64,000 nt of DNA. It comes from Nocardia xishanensis NBRC 101358. GTDB taxonomy: Bacteria > Actinomycetota > Actinomycetes > Mycobacteriales > Mycobacteriaceae. Within the stretch, counting starts at the first letter, position 1, and every line of letters starts with the position of its first letter. Made by a program: the position numbers and the translations under genes. Positions 50,607 to 58,423 of this stretch are shown piece by piece. The stretch covers positions 1 to 64,000 of the forward strand of contig NZ_BDCF01000020.1 of assembly GCF_001613365.1 (NCBI RefSeq), given 5' to 3'. The notes under the pieces are model-generated. The model made no database searches. It was not told the origin of the DNA and saw nothing but the letters and a program-made list of their open reading frames with translations.

Positions 50607-51707
50607 TCAAGCTTTGCCGGTCAGGTAGTCGCGCAACATGGCGGTGACCGCGGTGATCTGGGCGGTGGGCACGTGCTCGTCGCGCTTGTGCGCGAGATTG
50701 GGGTCGCCGGGGCCGAAGTTCACGGCGGGGATGCCGTGGGCGGCGAAGCGGGACACGTCGGTCCAGCCGTACTTGGCGCGCACCCCGCCGCCGCCGTGGC
50801 CGTTCACCGACGCGATCAGGTCGGCGGCGGCGGGCGCGGTGAGGCCGGGCAAGGCTCCCGGCGCCGCGTCGACCGGGTCGATCGTGACGTCGAGACCGTC
50901 GAACACCTCGCGCACGTGGGCGATGGCCTGGTCGATGGTGCGGTCGGGGGCGAAGCGGAAGTTCAGCTCCGCCTCCGCGGCGTCGGGGATGACGTTGCCT
51001 GCCACACCCGCGAGGAGGCGGGTCGCCGAGAGGCCCTCACGGTAGACGCACCCATCGATGTCGACCTGCCGCGCCCGGTAGTCGGTCAGCCGTTGCAGCA
51101 CCGGGGCCAGCCGGTGAATCGCGTTGTCCCCCAGCCACGATCGCGCCGCGTGCGCGCGCACGCCCGCGGTGGCGAGCCGGGCGCGCAGCGTGCCCTGGCA
51201 ACCGGCCTCGATCCAGCCTGCCGAGGGCTCGCCGAGGATGGCCAGGTCGCCGTCGAGCCATTCGGGCAGGTCGCGCTCGATGTGACCGAGGCCGTTGTGC
51301 TCTTCGGCGATCTCCTCGCCGTCGTAGAAGATCAGCGTCAGGTCGTGCACCGGATCGGCGATCGTCGCGGCCAGATGCAGGAAGACCGCGTCACCCGACT
51401 TCATGTCGACGGCGCCGCACCCGTAGAGCACCTCGTGCCCGTTCTCGTCCTTGTCGAACCGGCTCGGCACGTTGTCCGCGATCGGCACCGTGTCCAGGTG
51501 CCCGGCCAGGATCACCCGCGTCGGCAGCCCCCGATTCGTGCGGGCGAGCACCACGTTGCCGTGCCGCACCACTTCGAAGCCGCTGGTCTGCTCGCGCAGC
51601 GCCCGCTCGACGACATCGGTGATCGCCTTCTCGTCGAGCGAAACGCTCGGGATGTCGACGAGCGCGGCGGTGAGAGCGATGGGATCGGCAGACAGGTCGA
51701 TGGTCAC
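50607..51707 (-). CDS. dapE: succinyl-diaminopimelate desuccinylase
   Basis: A 366-residue M20 metallopeptidase like Rv1202. LAGHLDTVPIADN carries the first metal ligands, YGCGAVDMKSG the bridging Asp, and IFYDGEEIAEEHNG the catalytic Glu pair; KYGWTDVSRFAAHGIPAVNFGPG is the C-terminal metal site region. It hydrolyses N-succinyl-LL-diaminopimelate to LL-DAP in lysine and peptidoglycan synthesis. GTG 51707 is 7 nt after TAGGCT. It is divergent from dapD and shares a 162-bp promoter region with it. Confidence 0.94.
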   Translation of the reverse strand: MTIDLSADPIALTAALVDIPSVSLDEKAITDVVERALREQTSGFEVVRHGNVVLARTNRGLPTRVILAGHLDTVPIADNVPSRFDKDENGHEVLYGCGAVDMKSGDAVFLHLAATIADPVHDLTLIFYDGEEIAEEHNGLGHIERDLPEWLDGDLAILGEPSAGWIEAGCQGTLRARLATAGVRAHAARSWLGDNAIHRLAPVLQRLTDYRARQVDIDGCVYREGLSATRLLAGVAGNVIPDAAEAELNFRFAPDRTIDQAIAHVREVFDGLDVTIDPVDAAPGALPGLTAPAAADLIASVNGHGGGGVRAKYGWTDVSRFAAHGIPAVNFGPGDPNLAHKRDEHVPTAQITAVTAMLRDYLTGKA

Positions 51708-51714
51708 GCCCCTC

Positions 51715-51720
51715 AGCCTA
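51715..51720 (-). promoter_or_regulatory. -10 element TAGGCT, leaderless dapE
   Basis: On the minus strand TAGGCT lies 7 nt before GTG 51707. Confidence 0.5.
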
Positions 51721-51855
51721 CGAGCGGGCCGCATCGACCGCCGACACCGTGCCGGTCCGCGGGTAGGCAGCGCCGCGGCGGTTTCCGGCAAGCCGCCGCG
51801 CGGCAGGCGGAACCTGCAGGCCGGAGGTGGCGCACCACTGGCGGCGATCGGTCGG

Positions 51856-51861
51856 TAACCT
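51856..51861 (+). promoter_or_regulatory. -10 element TAACCT, leaderless dapD
   Basis: TAACCT is 8 nt before GTG 51870 in the shared dapE-dapD gap. Confidence 0.4.
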
Positions 51862-51869
51862 CTGATGAC

Positions 51870-52817
51870 GTGAGCATTCAGGGAGCAGCAGCAGTCGGTA
51901 TCGCCAACGTGACCGCGGACGGAACCGTCCTCGACACCTGGTACCCGAACCCGGAGCTCGGCGAGTTCGGCGACACCGGCACCAAGCGCCTCGACGAGGC
52001 GCCCGCCGAATACGCCGCGCTGCTCGGCTTCGACGAGGCGCGCGGTGTCGACGTGGTCGCGGTGCGCACCGTCATCGCCGACCTGTCCGCCGCCCCGGTC
52101 GACGCGCACGACGTCTACCTGCGCCTGCACCTGCTCTCGCACCGCCTGGTGAAGCCGCACGAGGTGAGCCTGGAAGGCCAGTTCGGCCTGCTCAGCAATG
52201 TCGTGTGGACCAACCACGGCCCGGCCGCCGTCGATGGCTTCGAGGCCACCCGCGCCAAGCTGCGCGCCTGCGGGCCGGTCACCGTGTACAGCATCGACAA
52301 GTTCCCGCGCATGGTCGACTACGTAGTGCCCTCCGGCGTGCGCATCGGCGACGCCGACCGGGTGCGGCTCGGCGCGCACCTGGCCTCCGGCACCACCGTG
52401 ATGCACGAGGGCTTCGTCAACTTCAACGCGGGCACCCTCGGCGCCTCCATGGTCGAGGGCCGGATCTCCGCGGGCGTCGTGGTCGGCGACGGTTCCGACA
52501 TCGGCGGCGGCGCCTCCACCATGGGCACCCTCTCCGGCGGCGGCACCACCGTCATCTCGATCGGGCAGCGCTCGCTGCTCGGCGCCAACGCGGGCCTCGG
52601 CATCCCGCTCGGCGACGACTGCGTGCTCGAGGCCGGTCTCTACCTCACCGCGGGCACCAAGGTCGCCACCCCGGACGGCACCGTCGTCAAGGCCGCCCAG
52701 CTGAGCGGCCAGAACAACCTGCTGTTCCGCCGCAACTCGCAGACCGGCGCCGTCGAGGTCGTCCCGCGCAAGGGCACCGGCATCGAACTCAACGCCGATC
52801 TCCACGCCAACGACTAG
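51870..52817 (+). CDS. dapD: tetrahydrodipicolinate N-succinyltransferase
   Basis: A 315-residue DapD of the actinobacterial type, like Rv1201c. After an N-terminal alpha/beta region, a left-handed beta-helix with hexapeptide repeats (RIGDADRVRLGAHLASGTT, FNAGTLGASMVEGRISAGVV, GDGSDIGGGASTMGTLSGGG) forms the trimer. It transfers succinyl from succinyl-CoA to tetrahydrodipicolinate. GTG 51870 is the natural start; longer frames upstream run through the promoter. Confidence 0.95.
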   Translation: MSIQGAAAVGIANVTADGTVLDTWYPNPELGEFGDTGTKRLDEAPAEYAALLGFDEARGVDVVAVRTVIADLSAAPVDAHDVYLRLHLLSHRLVKPHEVSLEGQFGLLSNVVWTNHGPAAVDGFEATRAKLRACGPVTVYSIDKFPRMVDYVVPSGVRIGDADRVRLGAHLASGTTVMHEGFVNFNAGTLGASMVEGRISAGVVVGDGSDIGGGASTMGTLSGGGTTVISIGQRSLLGANAGLGIPLGDDCVLEAGLYLTAGTKVATPDGTVVKAAQLSGQNNLLFRRNSQTGAVEVVPRKGTGIELNADLHAND

Positions 52818-52986
52818 GCTGCCCCGCCTCTCCGCGCCTTTCACCGGTCGTCGTGTGCGTGGATCGTGTCGTGCCGGGCCGGCGGTCGAGTGATCACTCG
52901 CGTCTTGGGCGTACCCGGTGAGTTACCCCTGCGGTGCGAGATCAGGCGTCCTGCTAGGAGTCGATGAGTGGCGGGCTTCAGCGCCG

Positions 52987-53379
52987 TCAGGCGGTGGCCG
53001 CGACGTCCGGCTGGATTCCGAAGGCGATGATTCGCTCCGGGTGGATGCGGATCAACTCCCTGGAGACGCCCGACATGTAGGTGTCGACGTCGGTCAACGC
53101 CTCGGCGGTGCCGCGGATCTCCAGGCAGCGGACCCGCCAAGGCTGCACCGAGGCGATGTCGTCGACGACGAACGCCACGCGATCGTTGGTGGCCAGGTTG
53201 CGGAACTTGTGGGAGGCGCCCATGTTCCAGCCCGCGATGTCGATGGTGCCCAGTTCGGCGTTGTAGTGGAAGCCCACCGGATTGTTCTGCGGTGACCCGT
53301 CCGGGCGCACCGTGGCCAGGCGGCCGAGGCGCTGGGTGCTCAGGTAGTCGATCTGGTCCGTGGTCAGCGTTGCTGTCAT
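52987..53379 (-). CDS. PPOX-class (F420- or FMN-binding) split-barrel protein
   Basis: A 130-residue pyridoxamine-phosphate-oxidase-fold protein: LGRLATVRPDGSPQNNPVGFHY, SHKFRNLATNDRVAFVVDD and RCLEIRGTAEAL. The TV-x-PDG-x-P start and size match mycobacterial F420-dependent members. It is a cytosolic dimer that reduces small substrates or binds flavin-type cofactors. ATG 53379 is 7 nt after TACCGT on its strand. It is monocistronic. Confidence 0.9.
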   Translation of the reverse strand: MTATLTTDQIDYLSTQRLGRLATVRPDGSPQNNPVGFHYNAELGTIDIAGWNMGASHKFRNLATNDRVAFVVDDIASVQPWRVRCLEIRGTAEALTDVDTYMSGVSRELIRIHPERIIAFGIQPDVAATA

Positions 53380-53386
53380 GCCCGCG

Positions 53387-53392
53387 ACGGTA
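53387..53392 (-). promoter_or_regulatory. -10 element TACCGT, leaderless
   Basis: On the minus strand TACCGT is 7 nt before ATG 53379. Confidence 0.5.
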
Positions 53393-53436
53393 GAACCTCG
53401 AGTCAGCTCGAGGTCAAGCCCGGCGGACGCGCTCGC

Positions 53437-54864
53437 TCAGCCGAGCTGCTTCTTCTGCACCTTGCCCATAGCGTTGCGTGGCAGCGCCGCGACCACGCGG
53501 ACCTCCCGCGGCCGCTTGTGCGCCGAAAGTTGTTCGGCCACATGGCCGATCAGCTCCTTCTCGATCCCGACGCCCGCCTCGCCGCGCAGCACGACGAAGG
53601 CGACGACGCGCTGCCCGAGGTCGTCGTCGGGCAGGCCGACCACCGCCGCCTCGGCGACCTCGGGATGCCCGAGCAGCGCCGTTTCGATCTCGCCCGCACC
53701 GATGCGGTAGCCGCCGGACTTGATCAGATCGACCGATTCCCGGCCGACGATGCGGTGGAAGCCGTCGGCGTCGATGGCCGCGACGTCGCCGGTCCTGAAC
53801 CACCCGTCCCCGGTCCAGCTCTCCGCCGTGGCGTCGGGCCGGTTCAGGTAACCGTCGAACAGCATCGGTCCACGCACCTGCAAGCCGCCGATGCTCTCGC
53901 CGTCGTGCGGAACCGGAGCTCCGGTCTCGTCCCGCAACCTGGTCTGCACGCCGCGCACCGGCGTGCCGACCCAGCCGGGCCGCCGTTCGCCGTCCGCGCG
54001 GGTGGACAGCGTGATCATGGTCTCGCTCATGCCGTATCGCTCGATCGGGGCGTGGCCGGTGAGCTCGCGCAGCCGCTCGAACACCGGCACCGGCAGCGGC
54101 GCGCTGCCGGACACCAGCAGCCGCGCGTCCGCCAGCTTCCGTGCCGCCTCGGGATCGTCGACGACGCGCGACCAGACGGTCGGCACGCCGAAGTACAACG
54201 TGCCGTTCGCCTCGGCGTACGCCTGCGGCGTCGGCTTCCCGGTGTGGATCAGCGGACTGCCCACCCGAAGCGCGCCGAGCACGCCGAGGATGAGCCCGTG
54301 CACGTGGAACAGCGGAAGCCCGTGCACCAGAACGTCTTTCGCGGTCCAGTCCCAAGCATCGGCGAGCGCGTCCAGTCCGGCGGCGATCGCGCCGCGAGTG
54401 AGCACGACGCCCTTCGGCGGGCCGGTGGTTCCCGAGGTGTAGAGCACGAAAGCCGGTGTGGCCGAGTCGGGTTCGGGATAGCTGTGCCACGACCTGGCGT
54501 GCATCCGGACCGGAACCACCGGCAATTCGGTGTCTTCCGGCGCGTCGCCCAGCCACGCTTGCGCGCCGGAATCGGCCAGGATGTGCGCGAGTTCGCCGGG
54601 CCCGGAATCCGGCGGCACCGGCACCACCGTGACGCCGGCGATCAGGCAGCCGACCACCGCGAGGACGGTGCGCGCGGTCGGCTCGGCCAGCACCGCCACC
54701 CGATCGGCGCGCGCGATGCGCTCGGCCACCGAAGTCGCCGCGCCGAGCAGGTCGCTGCGCGAGAGCGTCACGCCGTCGATGGTGACCGCGTCCGGAATGT
54801 CCGCGCCCGCCGCGACCGCGGCCGGATTCAGGGAACGAAGCAGCAGGTGTGGACCGAACGACAT
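53437..54864 (-). CDS. fadD36: acyl-CoA synthetase FadD36 (malonyl-CoA synthetase-like)
   Basis: A 475-residue AMP-forming ligase like Rv1193. FVLYTSGTTGPPKGVVLTRG, GLPLFHVHGLILGV, RYGMSETMITLS, GWFRTGDVAAIDADGF and the C-terminal PRNAMGKVQKKQL lysine motif are present. The PLFHVHGL and RYGMSE segments are shared with malonyl-CoA synthetases (MatB), so a short dicarboxylic acid such as malonate or methylmalonate is the likely substrate. ATG 54864 is 6 nt after TAGGTT on its strand. Confidence 0.9.
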   Translation of the reverse strand: MSFGPHLLLRSLNPAAVAAGADIPDAVTIDGVTLSRSDLLGAATSVAERIARADRVAVLAEPTARTVLAVVGCLIAGVTVVPVPPDSGPGELAHILADSGAQAWLGDAPEDTELPVVPVRMHARSWHSYPEPDSATPAFVLYTSGTTGPPKGVVLTRGAIAAGLDALADAWDWTAKDVLVHGLPLFHVHGLILGVLGALRVGSPLIHTGKPTPQAYAEANGTLYFGVPTVWSRVVDDPEAARKLADARLLVSGSAPLPVPVFERLRELTGHAPIERYGMSETMITLSTRADGERRPGWVGTPVRGVQTRLRDETGAPVPHDGESIGGLQVRGPMLFDGYLNRPDATAESWTGDGWFRTGDVAAIDADGFHRIVGRESVDLIKSGGYRIGAGEIETALLGHPEVAEAAVVGLPDDDLGQRVVAFVVLRGEAGVGIEKELIGHVAEQLSAHKRPREVRVVAALPRNAMGKVQKKQLG

Positions 54865-54870
54865 TCGCTC

Positions 54871-54876
54871 AACCTA
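54871..54876 (-). promoter_or_regulatory. -10 element TAGGTT, leaderless fadD36
   Basis: On the minus strand TAGGTT is 6 nt before ATG 54864. Confidence 0.5.
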
Positions 54877-54938
54877 CTGCGTGCGCCGCGGCCGCCGACA
54901 GCGCCGTACCGCGCGTCACAGCTCGGCGACGACGCGGT

Positions 54939-54974
54939 GTGACCGTTGACACCCCCGCGAGAGGGTGAGAAGGT
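54939..54974 (+). promoter_or_regulatory. conserved upstream element of first MpaB gene
   Basis: GTGACCGTTGACA (54939-54951) and, 18 bp further, GAGAAGGT match the region upstream of the second MpaB gene (57461). ACCGTTGACA and TGAGAAGGT form an imperfect inverted repeat around a -35-like TTGACA. Confidence 0.45.
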
Positions 54975-55014
54975 TGGAATACATTCTTCTCAACGACGAG
55001 AACCGGGCTAGACG

Positions 55015-55866
55015 ATGACCAGTCCCCTTCGCGTATCCCCGTCCAAAGCATCCGGCGACGATTTCGACATCCGCGGCCACCTCGACGGATCGGCCGCCTT
55101 CTTCGGCGCGGCCGCGAACGTCATCATGCAGCTCAGCGCCCGGCCGGTCGGCTACGGCGTACTGGAGAGCACGGTCGACAGCGGCAAGATCATGCTGCAT
55201 CCAGTGAAGCGAACCCGCACCACGCTGACTTATCTGGCCGTGGCCATGCTGGGCAGCGACGACGAACGCGCGGCCTACCGCGCGGCGATCGATCGCTCAC
55301 ACCGCGCCGTCCGGTCCGGCCCCGCCAGCCCGGTGAAGTACAACGCATTCGACCCGAAGCTTCAGCTGTGGGTGGCAGCCTGCCTGTACTGGGGTGCGCG
55401 CGATCTACAGGAGCGCATGCACGGCCCGATGGACGAGGTCACCGCGGACGCGTTCTATCGCAACGCCGAACGGCTCGGCACTACGCTCCAGATGCGCCCC
55501 GGCCAATGGCCCGCCGACCGGGCCGCGTTCGACCGGTATTGGCACGAGAACCTGGCGCTGACCGTCATCGATCCGCCCGTCCGCGACTATTTCTGGGACC
55601 TGGTGAACCTGCGCATGTTCCCGCGTCCCGTTCAGCTCGCCTTCGGCGGGTTCCACCGCTGGGTGACCGCGGGCCTGCTGCCCGAGCGCCTGCGCGATCA
55701 GATGGGCATGACCTGGACCGAACGCGACGACCGGCGCTTGGCCGCGCTGCTCACCGCCATCGGCGCGGTGGAAGGCCGGATGCCAAAGGCCGTCAAGGCT
55801 TTCCCGGTGAACGCCTTCCTCTGGGACCTGCGCCTTCGCCGCCGCCTCGGACTTCGCCTCGTCTAA
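55015..55866 (+). CDS. MpaB/DUF2236-family oxygenase (copy 1)
   Basis: A 283-residue DUF2236 (MpaB, latex-clearing-protein-related) protein. It shows FGAAANVIMQLSARPVGYGV, RTRTTLTYLAVAMLG, AIDRSHRAVRSG, SPVKYNAFDPKLQLWVAACL and LRDQMGMTWTERDDRRLAAL. The family binds heme b and oxidises hydrophobic substrates. The position after WV, usually His in MpaB proteins as I recall, is Ala here. It is a close paralogue of the gene at 57554. ATG 55015 has only a weak ribosome site. Confidence 0.88.
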   Translation: MTSPLRVSPSKASGDDFDIRGHLDGSAAFFGAAANVIMQLSARPVGYGVLESTVDSGKIMLHPVKRTRTTLTYLAVAMLGSDDERAAYRAAIDRSHRAVRSGPASPVKYNAFDPKLQLWVAACLYWGARDLQERMHGPMDEVTADAFYRNAERLGTTLQMRPGQWPADRAAFDRYWHENLALTVIDPPVRDYFWDLVNLRMFPRPVQLAFGGFHRWVTAGLLPERLRDQMGMTWTERDDRRLAALLTAIGAVEGRMPKAVKAFPVNAFLWDLRLRRRLGLRLV

Positions 55867-55988
55867 CGCGCCTCGATATCAGTTAACCCACAGCATCCGC
55901 AATACGCCACGCCGGAGGCGAGTGCCCGCGTACGCTTTTTGATCTGGAGAAGGCCAAATAATCGGAGGTAGAACCCCGGGAGGCCATC

Positions 55989-56732
55989 GTGATCCGTCGA
56001 ATGATCGTCGCGTCGCTGACCGCAGGAACGCTGTACGCCGTGAGTATCGCCGGTTTGTGCGCACTACCCGCAAATGCCGGGCCCAGCGCGGAGGAAACGC
56101 CGTCACGCACCTCGATCGCCATGCGGTCGAGCGTCGGCGCCTCGTGGGGAACCGAGAACCAGTACGAATCCCGCGGCGCCCTCTCCCTGTCCAAGCTCTT
56201 CCTCGTGGACTACGCCCTTCGCCACGGCGACGGCTCCGCGACCGACAGGGACCTGGGCGAGCGCATGATCCGCTTCTCCGACGACGGCGCGGCCAGCGCG
56301 ATGGAAGGCAAATACCCGCAGGCCATCGACGCCATCGCCGCCGAGTACGGGCTCGGTGCCACCCGGTCGGGGACGGGTGACTGGAGCACCGCGATCACCA
56401 GCAGCGCCGACGTCGCCGACTTCTTGCACGCGAAGCAACTCCGTGACCCGAGTTCGCTGATCTTCCAATGGATGGCGACGGCGGGCGAAACGGCCGCCGA
56501 CGGCACCGTGCAGAACTGGGGAACCGCCCGCCTGCCCGGGGTACTCGGCACCAAGTGGGGATGGTCGGATCTCGGTGCGCCCGAGGTCGGCTCGGCCTCC
56601 TATGGAACCGGGTTCACCGTGGCGGCCTTCACCTGGGGCACGGCCGACGATCAGACCGGCGACGTGCTCGGCGCACTGCCCAGCGTGGTGGTCGACGTGC
56701 TCGGTGTGTCCGCCTGGTTCGCCCCTCGCTGA
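55989..56732 (+). CDS. secreted beta-lactamase-fold serine protein
   Basis: A 247-residue exported protein: signal peptide to ANA at 30, then SLSK (66-69), SDD (97-99) and TKWG (188-191), placed like the SxxK, SDN and KTG motifs of class A beta-lactamases and penicillin-recognising enzymes. The family normally has about 260-290 residues, so it is short, and KTG is altered to KWG; hydrolysis of beta-lactams is therefore uncertain. GTG 55989 follows GGGAGGCC. It lies between the MpaB paralogue and the TetR gene. Confidence 0.7.
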   Translation: MIRRMIVASLTAGTLYAVSIAGLCALPANAGPSAEETPSRTSIAMRSSVGASWGTENQYESRGALSLSKLFLVDYALRHGDGSATDRDLGERMIRFSDDGAASAMEGKYPQAIDAIAAEYGLGATRSGTGDWSTAITSSADVADFLHAKQLRDPSSLIFQWMATAGETAADGTVQNWGTARLPGVLGTKWGWSDLGAPEVGSASYGTGFTVAAFTWGTADDQTGDVLGALPSVVVDVLGVSAWFAPR

Positions 56733-56759
56733 GCGCGCGCCCGCCGGCACGGCGGGCGC

Positions 56760-57392
56760 TCAGCGCACCCGGAACGAGACCACCACGTGGTCGCGGGCGA
56801 ACTCGCGCAGGGCGGCGTCGTCGCCGAACGGAATCACGGTCTGCGGGGTCAGCGCCAGCGACACCGCGGTGCGCGCGATCATCTCGGCCAGCGGGGCTGG
56901 GTCGTACGCGGGCAGTTTGCCCTCCCCTTGGAGCCGAGTGATGAACTCGGCCACGTAATCGCGCCCGAGTTCGATGATCGGCGCGCCCTTCACGGTGAGG
57001 AACGGAAGCACCAATTCGGGTTCGGTGGCAAGCAAACGGTGCACCAGTTGGTTGCCGCGCAGGCCGTTCACGAACGCGACGAACAGCGCGACGATCTGCT
57101 CTTCGGCGCCGGCGTCCCGGTCGACCTGGCGCTGCAGCACGCCGTCCACCTCGTCGATGAACTCGCGCGTCTGGCGCAGCGCGACCGCCTCGATCAGATC
57201 GGATTTGCTGGCGAAGCGCCGATAGAGGGTGGCCAGTGACAGGCCGCAGCGCCGGGCAACCTCGACCATGCTGGTCCGCTTGATGCCGAAATCCAGGAAG
57301 GCCACCAGCGCGGCGTCGAGCACGCGCGCCTGGTTGCGATCCTCCGGACCGGAGTTGCGCACGAGCGGCAGCAATTTCGTCAGGCTCGCCAT
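56760..57392 (-). CDS. TetR-family regulator
   Basis: A 210-residue TetR regulator. The helix-turn-helix region shows VLDAALVAFLDFGIKRTSM and VARRCGLSLATLYRRFASKSDL, followed by a helical ligand domain. ATG 57392, with GGAGAGGG upstream, is preferred over the in-frame GTG at 57401. It is divergent from the second MpaB gene; an imperfect inverted repeat shared with the first MpaB promoter lies in between. It probably represses both MpaB genes. Confidence 0.9.
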   Translation of the reverse strand: MASLTKLLPLVRNSGPEDRNQARVLDAALVAFLDFGIKRTSMVEVARRCGLSLATLYRRFASKSDLIEAVALRQTREFIDEVDGVLQRQVDRDAGAEEQIVALFVAFVNGLRGNQLVHRLLATEPELVLPFLTVKGAPIIELGRDYVAEFITRLQGEGKLPAYDPAPLAEMIARTAVSLALTPQTVIPFGDDAALREFARDHVVVSFRVR

Positions 57393-57460
57393 GTCACCCA
57401 CCCTCTCCTCGGCGAAACGATGACACCGTCAGCATCGCATACCTTCACTCGTCTCGACCG

Positions 57461-57497
57461 GTGACCTTTGACAGCACCCGCCCTCAGATGACAAGGT
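57461..57497 (+). promoter_or_regulatory. conserved upstream element of second MpaB gene
   Basis: GTGACCTTTGACA (57461-57473), then GACAAGGT 16 bp on. ACCTTTGACA and TGACAAGGT are an imperfect inverted repeat, the same design as at 54939, next to the TetR gene. Confidence 0.5.
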
Positions 57498-57553
57498 GAC
57501 CACAAAACCTTCTCATCGCTTCACCGCCGGTGAACGGAAAGACGAGGACGACG

Positions 57554-58423
57554 ATGACCGCGCCCCTTCGTGCGACGACGCCCGAGCCGGTGCCCGGCAG
57601 CCGTTACGGCACCGCCGAGGACTTCGACATCGAGGAGTTCTGGAGCGGCGTTGCCGCCTTCCTCGGCGGCACCGCGAACGTGATCATGCAGCTGAGCCTG
57701 ATGCCGGTCGCTTACGGCGTGCTGGAGAGCACCGTCGAATCCGGCAAGGTCACCGTGCACCCGTGGAAGCGGCTGCGCACCACGCTCACGTATCTCGCGG
57801 TCGCCCTGATGGGCACCGAGGAAGAGCGGGCCGCCTATCGCGATGCGGTGAACACCTCGCATCGCACCATCCGGTCCGGCGCCGAAAGCCCGGTGAAATA
57901 CAACGCCTTCGACCCGAACCTCCAGCTGTGGGTGGCCGCCTGCCTCTACTGGGGCATCGTGGACCTGGAGGAGCGCCTGCACGGCCCGCTCGACGAGGCC
58001 GACGCCGACGCGTTCTACCAGTACGCCGCCCGGCTCGGCACCACCTTGCAGATGCGCGCGGAGCTGTGGCCCGCCGACCGCGCCGCCTTCGCCGAGTACT
58101 GGAACGCCAATCTGGGCACCAAGACCATCGATGCACGCACCCGCGCCTACTTCGACGGCCTGATCGACCTGCGCATGGTCGCGCCGCCGCTGCGCCTGTT
58201 CGCGCCGATGCAGCGCTTCATCGTCACCGGGCTCCTGCCGCCGCACCTGCGCGACGAGATGGGCATGCGCTGGACACCCCGCCAGGACCGCGCGCTGGGT
58301 CTGCTGCTGCGCGCGATCGGCGCGGTCCATCGCAGGCTTCCCCAGCGGCTGCGGCTCTTTCCGATGAACTTCTACCTGTGGGACCTGCGCAGGCGGCGCC
58401 GGCTCGGCAAGCCGCTGGTCTGA
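57554..58423 (+). CDS. MpaB/DUF2236-family oxygenase (copy 2)
   Basis: A 289-residue DUF2236 protein strongly similar to the gene at 55015: GGTANVIMQLSLMPVAYGVL, RLRTTLTYLAVALMGTEEE, SPVKYNAFDPNLQLWVAACL and LRDEMGMRWTPRQDRALGLL. As in copy 1, Ala replaces the His I expect after WV. ATG 57554 follows GACGAGGACG. The 3' end overlaps the convergent proline dehydrogenase gene by 52 bp. Substrate unknown; heme-dependent oxidation of a lipid or terpenoid is inferred. Confidence 0.88.
   Translation: MTAPLRATTPEPVPGSRYGTAEDFDIEEFWSGVAAFLGGTANVIMQLSLMPVAYGVLESTVESGKVTVHPWKRLRTTLTYLAVALMGTEEERAAYRDAVNTSHRTIRSGAESPVKYNAFDPNLQLWVAACLYWGIVDLEERLHGPLDEADADAFYQYAARLGTTLQMRAELWPADRAAFAEYWNANLGTKTIDARTRAYFDGLIDLRMVAPPLRLFAPMQRFIVTGLLPPHLRDEMGMRWTPRQDRALGLLLRAIGAVHRRLPQRLRLFPMNFYLWDLRRRRRLGKPLV

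Noticed and set aside
49629..52817. Very long open frame of 1062 codons over LOG, SDR, dapE and dapD
   Set aside because: It is only the dapD frame extended upstream through other genes; high GC keeps frames open. The first two thirds lack family resemblance.
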